A stretch of DNA of 64,000 nt from Streptomyces candidus (lineage in GTDB: Bacteria > Actinomycetota > Actinomycetes > Streptomycetales > Streptomycetaceae): NCBI RefSeq assembly GCF_014207445.1, contig NZ_JACHEM010000007.1, positions 124,001 through 188,000 of the forward strand, written 5' to 3'. Shown here in pieces: positions 8,432 through 16,851 of the stretch. A program made the translations under genes and the position numbers. Each line of letters starts with the position of its first letter. The stretch's first letter is position 1. Under the pieces are notes generated by a model. That model ran no database searches, had not been told where the DNA came from, and saw only the letters and a program-made list of their open reading frames with translations.

Positions 8432-8449
8432 AGGGGAGGAACGAGCAGC

Positions 8450-8884
8450 GTGAGCCAGTCCGATTCGAGTACGACCGTCACGCCGGTCGCTGCGGCCGCC
8501 AGTACGGCCGAGGGCGCGGCCCGGCCGGAAGGCACCTGGACGGAGCGGTTCCGCCTGGAGGACAAGGTGTTCGAGAGCACCCTGCACCTCACCCCCGGCG
8601 GGCGGGCCTTCATCCTGGCCGGCCCCGCCCCCGGCGGCGGGGGCGCGGGAACCTGGACCGCGACCGCGGAGGGCGGCTTCTCCTACCGGATCGCGGAACG
8701 CCTGGTCGCCGAGGACGGCACCTTCATCGGCTGGGTCGACATAGACCACCACGCCGACCTGAGGGGCGACACCTTCACCAGCCGGGGCATCTCCACGGTC
8801 TACGACGCCGACGACAAGGTCACCGCGAGCGTGCCCGTCGAAGCCGAGGCGACCCGTAACCCGTCCCCCTCTGCCAACCCCTAA
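8450..8884 (+). CDS. Small protein of unknown function upstream of a glycosyltransferase
   Basis: I do not recognise a named family with confidence. The 144-residue product has a low-complexity Ala/Thr/Ser start, then a compact region rich in alternating hydrophobic and polar residues with G-x-W and F-x-L-x-x-x-x-F patterns. This suggests a beta-barrel (lipocalin-like or cyclase-like) fold. No signal peptide or membrane segment is seen. The GTG at 8450 follows an AAGGGGAGGA site. It is 9 bp upstream of the glycosyltransferase at 8894 and shares its SARP-type promoter, so it may assist glycosylation or modify the polyketide. Confidence 0.6.
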   Translation: MSQSDSSTTVTPVAAAASTAEGAARPEGTWTERFRLEDKVFESTLHLTPGGRAFILAGPAPGGGGAGTWTATAEGGFSYRIAERLVAEDGTFIGWVDIDHHADLRGDTFTSRGISTVYDADDKVTASVPVEAEATRNPSPSANP

Positions 8885-8893
8885 GGAGTCATC

Positions 8894-10039
8894 GTGCGCA
8901 TCCTCTTCTTCACCGGCGGCGGCCGGGCCACCGTCCACGCGCTGCTGCCGCTCGCCTCGTCCTGCCGGACCGAGGGGCACGAGGTCATCGTGGCCACCCC
9001 GCAGGAAGACCTGGCGGCCGTCACCGAACACGGCCTGCCGGCCTTCGCCATGTCCGAGATGGGCGTCTTCAAGGCGATGTTCTGGGACCGCGAGGGCAAC
9101 AAGCTGGACCGCCCCCGGGGCGAGGCCGCCGAGTGCGAGTTCGCCAGCCGGGGGTTCGCCCGCATGGCGGCGGACAGCTTCGACGCGGTGGCCGACCTCG
9201 CCGACCACTGGCGCCCCGACCTGGTCGTCGGCGGCACCCGCAACTACGGGGCCGCCCTCATCGCCCACCACGCCAAGGTCCCGTACGTCTGTCAGGCCTG
9301 GGACGCCCTCGAACGGGACCCGGGCGACCTGGAGTTCGTCACCGACGAGCTGCGACCGGAACTGGAGAGGCTCGGCCTGGACGCCTTCCCCCGGGAGGAC
9401 CTCTACCTCCACATCACCCCGGCGTCCCTGCGCCCGGAGGGCGCGGAGCCCGCCCAGTACATGCGCTGGACCCCCGGCAGCACCCAGCTGCCGCTGGAAC
9501 CCTGGGTGTACCGGCGCCCGGAGCGCAAGCGGGTCCTGGTGACGTCCGGCTCCCGTGCGGCCATGATCGACACGCTCGGGACGGACTTCTTCCGCCCCGT
9601 CATCGAGAACCCCGTCTTCCAGGACGTGGAGCTGCTGATCGCGACCCAGGAACCGGTCGCCGAGAAGCTCCGCGCGCAGTGGCCCGGCATCCGCGCCGGC
9701 TACGTGCCCCTGGACACCGTCATCCCTTCCTGCGACCTGCTGGTGCACCACGGCGGCGGCCAGACCTGCATGTACGCGGCGGCGGCCGGCGTTCCGCAGC
9801 TCGTCTTCCCGGACATGCTGGCCTCGGCGATACCGATGCGGCGCTTCGACGCGTACGGTGCCTCGATCACCCTGAACCTGGTGGAACCGCCGGAGCGGAT
9901 CGAGGAGGCGGGCCGCAAGCTGCTCGACGACCCGTCCTACCGGGAGCGGGCGGGGGCCCTCGCCGCCGAGATCGCCGCGCTGCCGACGACCTCGCAGATC
10001 GTACGGAAGCTGGAGGACCTGGTCGCTTCCGCGCGCTGA
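8894..10039 (+). CDS. Glycosyltransferase, GT-B fold, second of two
   Basis: The 381-residue protein has an N-terminal M-R-I-L-F-F-T-G-G-G-R start and a C-terminal nucleotide-sugar site V-H-H-G-G-G-Q-T at about residues 284-291. It is diverged from the glycosyltransferase at 1655, with a different acceptor lobe, so the two probably add different sugars or act at different positions, as in bis-C-glycosylated pluramycins. The GTG start follows a TAAGGAG site. It is the last gene of a short rightward transcript that ends in the hairpin at 10054. Confidence 0.9.
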   Translation: MRILFFTGGGRATVHALLPLASSCRTEGHEVIVATPQEDLAAVTEHGLPAFAMSEMGVFKAMFWDREGNKLDRPRGEAAECEFASRGFARMAADSFDAVADLADHWRPDLVVGGTRNYGAALIAHHAKVPYVCQAWDALERDPGDLEFVTDELRPELERLGLDAFPREDLYLHITPASLRPEGAEPAQYMRWTPGSTQLPLEPWVYRRPERKRVLVTSGSRAAMIDTLGTDFFRPVIENPVFQDVELLIATQEPVAEKLRAQWPGIRAGYVPLDTVIPSCDLLVHHGGGQTCMYAAAAGVPQLVFPDMLASAIPMRRFDAYGASITLNLVEPPERIEEAGRKLLDDPSYRERAGALAAEIAALPTTSQIVRKLEDLVASAR

Positions 10040-10053
10040 ACTTCCCGGCGCGA

Positions 10054-10095
10054 ACGCCCGAGGCCCCCGGCAGAAATGCCGGGGGCCTCGGGCGT
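10054..10095. terminator. Strong bidirectional stem-loop terminator
   Basis: An 18-bp perfect inverted repeat (10054-10071 with 10078-10095) with the loop AGAAAT lies between the convergent glycosyltransferase and SDR genes. Confidence 0.85.
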
Positions 10096-10124
10096 CGACG
10101 CCCTTCGCGCTCTCGTCCTCGCGC

Positions 10125-10940
10125 TCAGGTGTGCGCGACGTCCAGACCGCCGTCGATGGTGACGATCTGGCCGGTCACCTGCGCGCTCGCCGGGTCGGCG
10201 AGGTACAGGATCCAGCGGGCCACCTCGTCCGCCTCGGCCACCCGGCCCAGCGGAATCGCGTGCGCCACGCCCGCCAGCAGCCCCTCGGCCTGCTCCGGAG
10301 CGAGCCCGCCCGCCACGTACGCCTCGGTCCTTACGAAACCGGGTGCGACCGCGTTGACCCGGATGCCCCGGGGGGCCAGTTCGGCCGCCCAGCTCCGGCA
10401 GAAGCTGTGCACGGCGGCCTTGCTCGCACAGTAGAGGGAGCTCTCGGGGCCCGGGTTGTGGCCGCCCCGGCTGGAGACGAGAACCAGCCGGCCGCCCGGG
10501 GAGCGGAGCTGCGGCAGCAGGCGGGTGGTCAGCAGGGCGAGGCCCAGGACGTTGGTGGCCAGTACCTGCTGGGCGGCTGCCGGGTCCCACGCGGTCAGCG
10601 GGGAGGGCCGGAAGACGCCCGCGTTGTGCACCAGGACGTCCAGGGCGCCGCCGTACGTGCGTACCGCGTCGGCGACGGCGTCCGCGCCCTCCCCGGAGGT
10701 CACGTCGGCGGGCAACGGGACCAGGGCCGTGTGGAGTTCGGCCACTTCGTCCAGGCGCTCCTTGCGGCGCCCGGTGATGATCACCGTACGCGCCCCGCCG
10801 GCGGCGAACGCCAGGGCGGTGGCGCGGCCGATCCCGGTGCCGCCGCCGGTGACGACGACGGTCTGGTCCGCGAAGGGCTGCGTGGCGGGCTGTGAGGTCA
10901 CGAGCGGTGCCTTTCCCGTGCGAAGGAGGTCGGTCGGCAT
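10125..10940 (-). CDS. Short-chain dehydrogenase/reductase (FabG-like)
   Basis: The 271-residue classical SDR has T-G-G-G-T-G-I-G at residues 31-38, N-A-G at 106-108, Ser156/157, and the catalytic pair Tyr170 and Lys174 (Y-C-A-S-K). Its ATG overlaps the methyltransferase stop by one base (TGATG), so the two are translationally coupled. It is not an obvious ActIII-type C9 ketoreductase. Coupling to a sugar gene suggests keto-sugar reduction, but reduction of the polyketide or its side chain is equally possible. Confidence 0.83.
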   Translation of the reverse strand: MPTDLLRTGKAPLVTSQPATQPFADQTVVVTGGGTGIGRATALAFAAGGARTVIITGRRKERLDEVAELHTALVPLPADVTSGEGADAVADAVRTYGGALDVLVHNAGVFRPSPLTAWDPAAAQQVLATNVLGLALLTTRLLPQLRSPGGRLVLVSSRGGHNPGPESSLYCASKAAVHSFCRSWAAELAPRGIRVNAVAPGFVRTEAYVAGGLAPEQAEGLLAGVAHAIPLGRVAEADEVARWILYLADPASAQVTGQIVTIDGGLDVAHT

Positions 10941-12190
10941 CAGACGACGTGCACGGTCGGCACGTAGAAGATCCACTTGCCGCCGCTCTCCTTGAACCCC
11001 TGCTCCTTGCGCATGATCTCCTCGGCGTGGTTCCAGGCGAACAGCAGCGCGTAGTCGGGGTAGGCGCGGGAGAACTCCTCGGCGGGCACGACCGGGATGT
11101 GCGCCCCCGGCGAGAGCCGGTCCTGCTTGGCGGGGGTGGTGTCGCAGACGTAGTCGACCAGGTCGGGGCCGATGCCGCAGTAGTTGGTGACCGTGGCGCT
11201 CTTGGCCGTGGCACCGTACGCGGCCACCGAGCGGCCCTCGGCGCGCAGCCTGCGCAGCAGGGCGTTCAGGTCGGTGCGGATGCGCGCCACGTTCGAGGCG
11301 AAGGACTCCAGCGTCGGCAGGGCGCTGAGGCTGCGCGCGTTCTCCTCGGCGACGAGCGCGGCCACCGCCGGGGTCGCGGAGCGCGCACCGGCGCGGGCCA
11401 GCGTGTAGCGGACCTCGCCGCCGTGCACCGGCAGCCGCCGCACGTCGACGAGTTCGAGGCCGAACCGGGACGCCATCTCGGAGACCGAGCGGGCGGTGAA
11501 GAAGAAGTAGTGCTCGTCGTAGATCTGGTCGAAGGAGGTCTTCTCGACGATGTCGCCGAGGTACGGGTCCTCGAAGACGAACACCCCGTCGGGCCCGAGC
11601 AGCGCGTCGACGCCGCGCAGGATCGAGTCCATGTACGGGATGTGGCAGAGGGTGTTGGCGGCGTAGATCACGTCGGCGGGGCCGTCCGCCGACCGGATCG
11701 CGGTCGCCGTGGACTCCTCGAAGAAGTCGTTGCGCACCCGGATCCCGCGCGAGCGGGCGACCTCGGCGACACCGCCCGAGGGCTCGACGCCCAGGTGCCG
11801 GACGCCGGCGTCGCTGACCGTCTTCAGCATGATCCCGTCGTTGCAGCCGAGCTCGACGACGAACGGGTCGGCCGACTTCAGCTCCGACTCCAGGAACTCC
11901 CGCGCGGTGGAGGCGAAGTGCTCGGTCATCACGGACGAGCCCGAGGAGTGGTACGGGTAGTCCTCGTGGAACATCTTCTCGCGCGGGACCTCCTCGACGA
12001 GCTGGACCATGGTGCAGGTGCCGCAGACGCCGACGGCCAGCCGGTAGAAGAACTCGTTGTCGATGTCCGCCGGCTTGAGGAAGGCGTCCGACAGGGGCTG
12101 GCGCCCCAGGTCGAGGAACTCGCTCACCTCGCTCTCGCAGATGCGGCACTTGGCCGGGGCGGACGCCGTCTGGTGGGTCGGTTCGCTCAT
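10940..12190 (-). CDS. NDP-hexose 3-C-methyltransferase (EvaC/TylCIII family)
   Basis: This 416-residue, two-domain methyltransferase has an N-terminal zinc site C-x2-C (15, 18) and C-x2-C (56, 59). The SAM site is E-L-G-C-N-D-G at 113-119, followed by a C-terminal C-methyltransferase domain. Family members add the branching methyl at C-3 of 4-keto-2,6-dideoxysugars, giving vancosamine, mycarose or noviose type sugars. With aminotransferase, 4-ketoreductase and N,N-dimethyltransferase in the cluster, N,N-dimethylvancosamine is the natural prediction. A 5-epimerase of the EvaD type is not in this window. Confidence 0.92.
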   Translation of the reverse strand: MSEPTHQTASAPAKCRICESEVSEFLDLGRQPLSDAFLKPADIDNEFFYRLAVGVCGTCTMVQLVEEVPREKMFHEDYPYHSSGSSVMTEHFASTAREFLESELKSADPFVVELGCNDGIMLKTVSDAGVRHLGVEPSGGVAEVARSRGIRVRNDFFEESTATAIRSADGPADVIYAANTLCHIPYMDSILRGVDALLGPDGVFVFEDPYLGDIVEKTSFDQIYDEHYFFFTARSVSEMASRFGLELVDVRRLPVHGGEVRYTLARAGARSATPAVAALVAEENARSLSALPTLESFASNVARIRTDLNALLRRLRAEGRSVAAYGATAKSATVTNYCGIGPDLVDYVCDTTPAKQDRLSPGAHIPVVPAEEFSRAYPDYALLFAWNHAEEIMRKEQGFKESGGKWIFYVPTVHVV

Positions 12191-12260
12191 GAGCGGGCTC
12201 CTTCTGATCCGTGCGGACGGCCCGTGGACCGGGCGGCGGCGGGGTGTGCGTGCAGCCGGG

Positions 12261-12292
12261 AAGGTGTCAGTGCGGGCTCGAAGTCGGCTTGA
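12261..12292 (-). promoter_or_regulatory. SARP-type promoter for the leftward methyltransferase operon
   Basis: On the minus strand TCAAGCC (12292-12286) and TCGAGCC (12281-12275) are 11 bp apart. CACCTT (12266-12261) follows after 8 bp as a possible -10. The repeats overlap those of the rightward promoter, so one bound regulator could serve both genes. Confidence 0.6.
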
Positions 12293-12320
12293 GCCCGCTC
12301 ATAGCCCCGCCGCCTAGCCT
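12278..12320 (+). promoter_or_regulatory. SARP-type promoter, predicted leaderless transcript
   Basis: TCGAAGT (12278), TTGAGCC (12289) and a weaker CATAGCC (12300) repeat every 11 bp. TAGCCT (12315-12320) starts 8 bp after the third. Transcription should start about 7 bp later, at the A of the ATG at 12327, and no ribosome-binding site is seen there. Confidence 0.7.
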
Positions 12321-12326
12321 CCGGCC

Positions 12327-13553
12327 ATGAACACACCGGGAACGCAACAGGCACCACGGGCGGTTACGGACGTACCGGAGGGCAGCGGCGGCCCGCTGAG
12401 CGGGCTGCGCGTCGTGGAGTTCGCGGGCATCGGCCCCGTTCCGTTCGCCTGCATGATGCTCGCCGACCTGGGCGCCGAGGTGATCCGGATCGACCGGGCC
12501 GACGGGCGGCGGCCGTTCGGCGGCTGGCACCGGGTCCTCGACCGGGGCCGCCGCTCCCTCGCGCTGGACCTCAAGGACCCCGGGGCCGTCGCCGCGGCGC
12601 TGCGGCTCGCGGACCGCGCCGATGTCGTCGTGGAGGGCTTCCGGCCCGGCGTCGCCGAACGGCTCGGTGTCGGCCCCGAGGTGTGCCGGGCCCGGAACCA
12701 GGCACTGGTGTACGCCCGGATGACCGGCTGGGGGCAGGACGGGCCACTGGCGCAGGCCCCCGGCCACGACATCAACTACATCGCCCTGACCGGCGCACTG
12801 GACGCCATCGGCACCTCCGGCGGCCCGCCCGTACCGCCCGTCAACCTGCTCGGCGACTTCGCGGGCGGCGGGATGCTGCTGGTCTGCGGCGTCCTCGCCG
12901 CCCTCCAGGAACGCGGCACCTCGGGGCGCGGCCAGACCGTCGACGCGGCCATCGTGGACGGCACCGCGTCCCTGCTCGGCATGCTGCTCGCCATGCGGGA
13001 CGAGGGCGCCTGGAACCGGCCGCGCGGCGGCAACCTGCTCGACGGCGGAGCCCCGTACTACACGACGTACGCCTGCGCCGACGGCGAGCACGTGGCCGTG
13101 GGCGCCCTCGAACCGCGCTTCTACGCCGATCTCGTCGCCGGCCTCGGCCTTGCCGGCGACGAGATCCCCGACCGTACGGACGAGGCCAACTGGCCTGCTC
13201 TTCGCGCCCTGTTCGCGGCCCGGTTCGCCGCCCGCACGCGAGCGGAGTGGGCGGCGTCCTTCACCGGAACCCAGGCCTGCGTCACCCCCGTGCTGTCCGT
13301 ACGGGAAGCGGCCCGCGACCCGCACCTGAGAGCGCGCGGCACCTATGTGGACGGCGTGCCCGCACCCGCGCCGCGCTTCGGCCGCACCCCCGCCCCGCCA
13401 CCCGCACGGGCACCCCGGCCCGGCGAGCACACCCGGCGGCTCCTGCGCGACGGCGGCTGCACCGAGGCGGAGATCGGGCGGCTCATCGCCTCCGGAGCGG
13501 CCATGGAGGCGGACGGCACCCCGGACGGCACCCCGGACGACACCCGCGCTTGA
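12327..13553 (+). CDS. Family III CoA-transferase / alpha-methylacyl-CoA racemase-like protein
   Basis: The 408-residue protein is a CaiB/BaiF-fold enzyme. The segment G-H-D-I-N-Y at residues 147-152 and L-L-G-D-F-A-G-G at 174-181 place His148 and Asp177 where alpha-methylacyl-CoA racemases keep their catalytic His/Asp pair. Such enzymes epimerise 2-methyl-branched acyl-CoAs. Here that could set the stereochemistry of a 2-methylbutyryl-type starter; a CoA-transfer role on citramalate-like acids is the alternative. It is the first gene of the long rightward starter and sugar unit. The C-terminus has a short repeated D-G-T-P stretch. Confidence 0.85.
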   Translation: MNTPGTQQAPRAVTDVPEGSGGPLSGLRVVEFAGIGPVPFACMMLADLGAEVIRIDRADGRRPFGGWHRVLDRGRRSLALDLKDPGAVAAALRLADRADVVVEGFRPGVAERLGVGPEVCRARNQALVYARMTGWGQDGPLAQAPGHDINYIALTGALDAIGTSGGPPVPPVNLLGDFAGGGMLLVCGVLAALQERGTSGRGQTVDAAIVDGTASLLGMLLAMRDEGAWNRPRGGNLLDGGAPYYTTYACADGEHVAVGALEPRFYADLVAGLGLAGDEIPDRTDEANWPALRALFAARFAARTRAEWAASFTGTQACVTPVLSVREAARDPHLRARGTYVDGVPAPAPRFGRTPAPPPARAPRPGEHTRRLLRDGGCTEAEIGRLIASGAAMEADGTPDGTPDDTRA

Positions 13554-13581
13554 GCGAGCCGCGAGGTGCCTGTCCCACTCT
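13550..13581 (+). promoter_or_regulatory. Possible internal SARP-type promoter
   Basis: TTGAGCG (13550) and GCGAGGT (13561) are 11 bp apart, with CACTCT (13576-13581) 8 bp later. They overlap the stop of the racemase gene and could start transcription of the aminotransferase at 13649. The geometry fits the other sites, but the sequences are weaker. Confidence 0.4.
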
Positions 13582-13648
13582 CCACCCACTCGACCAGCCC
13601 GACCACCCACACCCCTCATCCCACGGACCGACGGAGGCTGACCCGCCG

Positions 13649-14770
13649 ATGACCACCCACGTCTGGGACTACCTGCCGGAATACGAGAAGGAGCGCGCGG
13701 ACCTGCTGGACGCGGTGGAGACCGTGTTCTCCTCGGGACAACTGGTGCTCGGCAAAAGCGTGCGCGGCTTCGAGGAGGAGTTCGCCGCCTACCTCGGCGT
13801 CCGCCACTGCACCGGCGTCGACAACGGGACCAACGCCGTCAAACTCGCCCTCCAGGCCCGCGGCATCGGACCCGGCGACGAAGTCATCACCGTCTCCAAC
13901 ACCGCCGCACCCACCGTCGTCGCCATCGAGGGCGCCGGAGCGGTCCCGGTCTTCGTGGACGTCCACGACTCCGACTTCCTCATGGACACCGCCCAGGTGG
14001 AGGCCGCCATCACCCCGCGCACCAAGGCTGTGCTGCCGGTGCACCTGTACGGCCAGTGCGTCGACATGGCCCCGCTCCAGGCCCTCGCCGCCCGGCACTC
14101 CCTCGCCCTCGTCGAGGACTGCGCGCAGGCGCACGGGGCGCGCCGGCAAGGTCGGCTCGCGGGCACCATGGGCGACGCGGCCGCGTTCTCCTTCTACCCG
14201 ACCAAGGTCCTGGGCGCGTACGGGGACGGCGGCGCCGTCGTCACCCACGACGACGACACCGACCGTGCCCTGCGCCAACTGCGCTACTACGGCATGGAGA
14301 AGACGTACTACGTCGTCCGCTCCCCGGGCCACAACAGCCGGCTCGACGAGGTGCAGGCCGAGATCCTGCGCCGCAAACTGACCCGCCTCGACTCCTACGT
14401 CGACGGCCGCCGCGCCGTCGCCCGCCGCTACCAGGAGGGCCTGGGCGACCTGGTCTCCCCGGACGGACTGCGCCTCCCGGTCACCAGCCCGGGCAACGAT
14501 CACGTCTATTACGTCTACGTCGTGCGCCACCCCCGGCGCGACGAGATCATCGAGCGGCTGAAGGCCCACGGCATCGCGCTCAACGTCAGCTACCCGTGGC
14601 CGGTCCACACGATGACGGGCTTCGCCCACCTCGGGTACGCCCCCGGATCGCTTCCGGTCACCGAGGCCGCGGCCGGCGAGATCTTCTCGCTCCCCATGTA
14701 CCCGTCACTCCCCGAAGACGTGCAGGACAGGGTGATCGCCACCTTGCGGGACGTCCTCGGGGCACTCTGA
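13649..14770 (+). CDS. NDP-hexose 3-aminotransferase (DegT/DnrJ/EryC1 family)
   Basis: The 373-residue PLP enzyme has the catalytic Lys at 186 within [14 protein letters not shown], which binds the cofactor as a Schiff base. V-E-D-C-A-Q-A-H-G holds the Asp that contacts the pyridine nitrogen. DegT-type sugar aminotransferases convert a 3- or 4-keto dTDP-sugar to the amino sugar; with a 2,3-dehydratase and an N,N-dimethyltransferase present, 3-amination is most likely (EvaB type). It is 12 bp upstream of the thymidylyltransferase. Confidence 0.92.
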   Translation: MTTHVWDYLPEYEKERADLLDAVETVFSSGQLVLGKSVRGFEEEFAAYLGVRHCTGVDNGTNAVKLALQARGIGPGDEVITVSNTAAPTVVAIEGAGAVPVFVDVHDSDFLMDTAQVEAAITPRTKAVLPVHLYGQCVDMAPLQALAARHSLALVEDCAQAHGARRQGRLAGTMGDAAAFSFYPTKVLGAYGDGGAVVTHDDDTDRALRQLRYYGMEKTYYVVRSPGHNSRLDEVQAEILRRKLTRLDSYVDGRRAVARRYQEGLGDLVSPDGLRLPVTSPGNDHVYYVYVVRHPRRDEIIERLKAHGIALNVSYPWPVHTMTGFAHLGYAPGSLPVTEAAAGEIFSLPMYPSLPEDVQDRVIATLRDVLGAL

Positions 14771-14782
14771 GGAGGCTTCGTC

Positions 14783-15865
14783 ATGACCGTCATGAAAGGC
14801 ATGAAGGGTCTGATACTGGCCGGGGGGCTGGGAAGCAGGCTCCGGCCCTTCAGCCATTCGATGCCCAAGCAGCTCATCCCGATCGCCAACCGGCCGGTCC
14901 TGGTGCACGTCATCGAGTCCCTGCGCGACCTGGGCGTCACCGACATCGGCGTCATCGTCGCCCCGCGCAGCGGGGAGATCGAGGAGGCCCTGGGTGACGG
15001 CGCCCAGTTCGGGGTGCGGCTCAGCTACATCCCGCAGGCCCAGCCGCGCGGTCTCGCCCACTGCGTCATGCTGGCCCGCGACTTCCTCGGCGACGACGAC
15101 TTCGTGATGTACCTCGGCGACAACATGCTCACCGACGGCGTCCGCGACATCGCCGAGGACTTCCGCACCCACCGCCCCGCCGCCCAGATCGTCGTCCACA
15201 AGGTGGTGGACCCCAGCGAGTTCGGGGTAGCCGAGGTGGACGCGGAGGGCAGGGTGCTGCGGCTGGTGGAGAAGCCGCGCGAGCCGGCCGGGAACCTGGC
15301 CGTGATCGGCGTGTACTTCTTCACCGCCGCCGTGCACGCCGCCGTCGACGCCATCACCCCCAGCGCCCGCGGCGAACTGGAGATCACCGACGCCCTCCAG
15401 TGGCTCGTCGAGCACGGAGCGGACGTCCGGGCCCGCACGTACGAGGGCTTCTGGCGCGACACCGGCCGGGTCGAGGACGTACTGGAGTGCAACAGCGAAC
15501 TCCTCAAGGGGCTGCAAGGAGCCGTGCACGGCGAGGTCGACGCCGACAGCGAGCTCATCGGCGCCGTCGTCGTGGAAGCCGGCGCCCGCATCGTGCGCTC
15601 GCGTGTCGTGGGGCCGGTCATCGTGGGCGCCGGGTCGGTGGTGGAGGACTGCAGCATCGGCCCCTGCACGACGATCGGGCCGCGCTGCAGGCTGCGCTCC
15701 TCGGAGATGGAGCACACCATCGTCCTGGAGGCCGCCTCCGTGACCGGTGTCGGCACGGTCCGCGGGTCGGTCATCGGCCGGCAGGCGACGGTCACCTCGG
15801 CCGTCGCACCCGGCTGGCACCGGCTGCTGGTGGGCGACCACGCCAGTGTCGAGGTGGCCGCGTGA
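14783..15865 (+). CDS. Glucose-1-phosphate thymidylyltransferase, long form
   Basis: The 360-residue protein starts with the nucleotidyltransferase signature L-I-L-A-G-G-L-G-S-R-L-R-P and P-K-Q-L-I-P-I. It makes dTDP-glucose from dTTP and glucose-1-phosphate, the first step for all sugars of the cluster. The last about 110 residues form a left-handed beta-helix tail, as in long antibiotic-cluster versions such as StrD; primary-metabolism RmlA is about 290 residues. The stop overlaps the 4,6-dehydratase GTG start. Confidence 0.94.
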   Translation: MTVMKGMKGLILAGGLGSRLRPFSHSMPKQLIPIANRPVLVHVIESLRDLGVTDIGVIVAPRSGEIEEALGDGAQFGVRLSYIPQAQPRGLAHCVMLARDFLGDDDFVMYLGDNMLTDGVRDIAEDFRTHRPAAQIVVHKVVDPSEFGVAEVDAEGRVLRLVEKPREPAGNLAVIGVYFFTAAVHAAVDAITPSARGELEITDALQWLVEHGADVRARTYEGFWRDTGRVEDVLECNSELLKGLQGAVHGEVDADSELIGAVVVEAGARIVRSRVVGPVIVGAGSVVEDCSIGPCTTIGPRCRLRSSEMEHTIVLEAASVTGVGTVRGSVIGRQATVTSAVAPGWHRLLVGDHASVEVAA

Positions 15866-16851
15866 AGGTCTTCGTCACCGGCGGCGCCGGTTTCATCGGC
15901 TCCGCGTACGTCCGAAACCTCCTCGACGGCCGCTACCCCGGCTTCGAACATGCCGAGGTCACCGTCCTCGACAAGCTCACCTACGCGGGCAACCGCGCCA
16001 ACCTGCCCCCCGCCCACCCCCGGCTCGCCTTCGTGCACGGCGACGTGTGCCATCGTGACCTGCTCGCCGCCCTGCTGCCCGGGCACGACGTGGTCGTGCA
16101 CTTCGCCGCCGAGTCGCACGTCGACCGCTCCCTGGTCGACGCCTCGGACTTCGTCCGTACGAACGTTCTCGGCACCCAGACCCTCCTCGACGCCTGCGTC
16201 GCGGCCGGCGTCCAGCGCGTCGTACACATCTCCACGGACGAGGTCTACGGGTCCATCGCGCACGGCTCCTGGCAGGAAGGGCAGCCGCTGCTGCCCAACT
16301 CGCCCTACGCCGCGTCCAAGGCCGCCGCCGACCTGATCGCCCGCTCGTACTGGCGCAGCCACGGCCTCGACCTGTCCCTGACCCGCTGCTCGAACAACTA
16401 CGGCCCCCACCAGCACGTCGAGAAGCTCATCCCGCGCTTCGTCACCCGCCTTCTGGAAGGACTGCCGGTCGGCCTGTACGGCGACGGGCGCAACAGCCGT
16501 GAATGGCTGCACGTCGACGACCACTGTGGGGCCGTGCAGCGCGTCCTCACCCACGGCAGGGCGGGCGAGATCTACCACGTCGGCAGCGGCAACGAACACA
16601 CCAACCGGGAGATCACCGATCTGCTGCTGGACCTGTGCGGCGCCGACCCCGCCCTGGTCCGGGCCGTCCCCGACCGCAAGGCGCACGACCGGCGCTACTC
16701 GCTCGACGACCGCAAGATCCGCGACGAGCTGGGGTTCGCCCCCCGGGTCCCGTTCGCGCAGGGACTCGCCGACACCGTCGCCTGGTACCGGGAGCACCCG
16801 CACTGGTGGCGGGCACCGGCGGCGGCGGGCACGAGGGAGGAAGCCCGATGA
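15862..16851 (+). CDS. dTDP-glucose 4,6-dehydratase
   Basis: The 329-residue extended SDR has the Rossmann motif G-G-A-G-F-I-G at residues 7-13. It also has the 4,6-dehydratase-specific Thr-Asp-Glu at 125-127 (I-S-T-D-E-V-Y-G) and catalytic Tyr149/Lys153 (Y-A-A-S-K). It converts dTDP-glucose to dTDP-4-keto-6-deoxyglucose. GTGA overlap with the upstream gene and ATGA overlap with the citramalate synthase downstream show tight translational coupling. Confidence 0.95.
   Translation: MKVFVTGGAGFIGSAYVRNLLDGRYPGFEHAEVTVLDKLTYAGNRANLPPAHPRLAFVHGDVCHRDLLAALLPGHDVVVHFAAESHVDRSLVDASDFVRTNVLGTQTLLDACVAAGVQRVVHISTDEVYGSIAHGSWQEGQPLLPNSPYAASKAAADLIARSYWRSHGLDLSLTRCSNNYGPHQHVEKLIPRFVTRLLEGLPVGLYGDGRNSREWLHVDDHCGAVQRVLTHGRAGEIYHVGSGNEHTNREITDLLLDLCGADPALVRAVPDRKAHDRRYSLDDRKIRDELGFAPRVPFAQGLADTVAWYREHPHWWRAPAAAGTREEAR

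Noticed and set aside
10125..10940. SDR as the C9 ketoreductase of the PKS
   Set aside because: It has general FabG-like motifs and is coupled to a sugar methyltransferase; nothing specific to ActIII-type ketoreductases is visible, so the role is left open.
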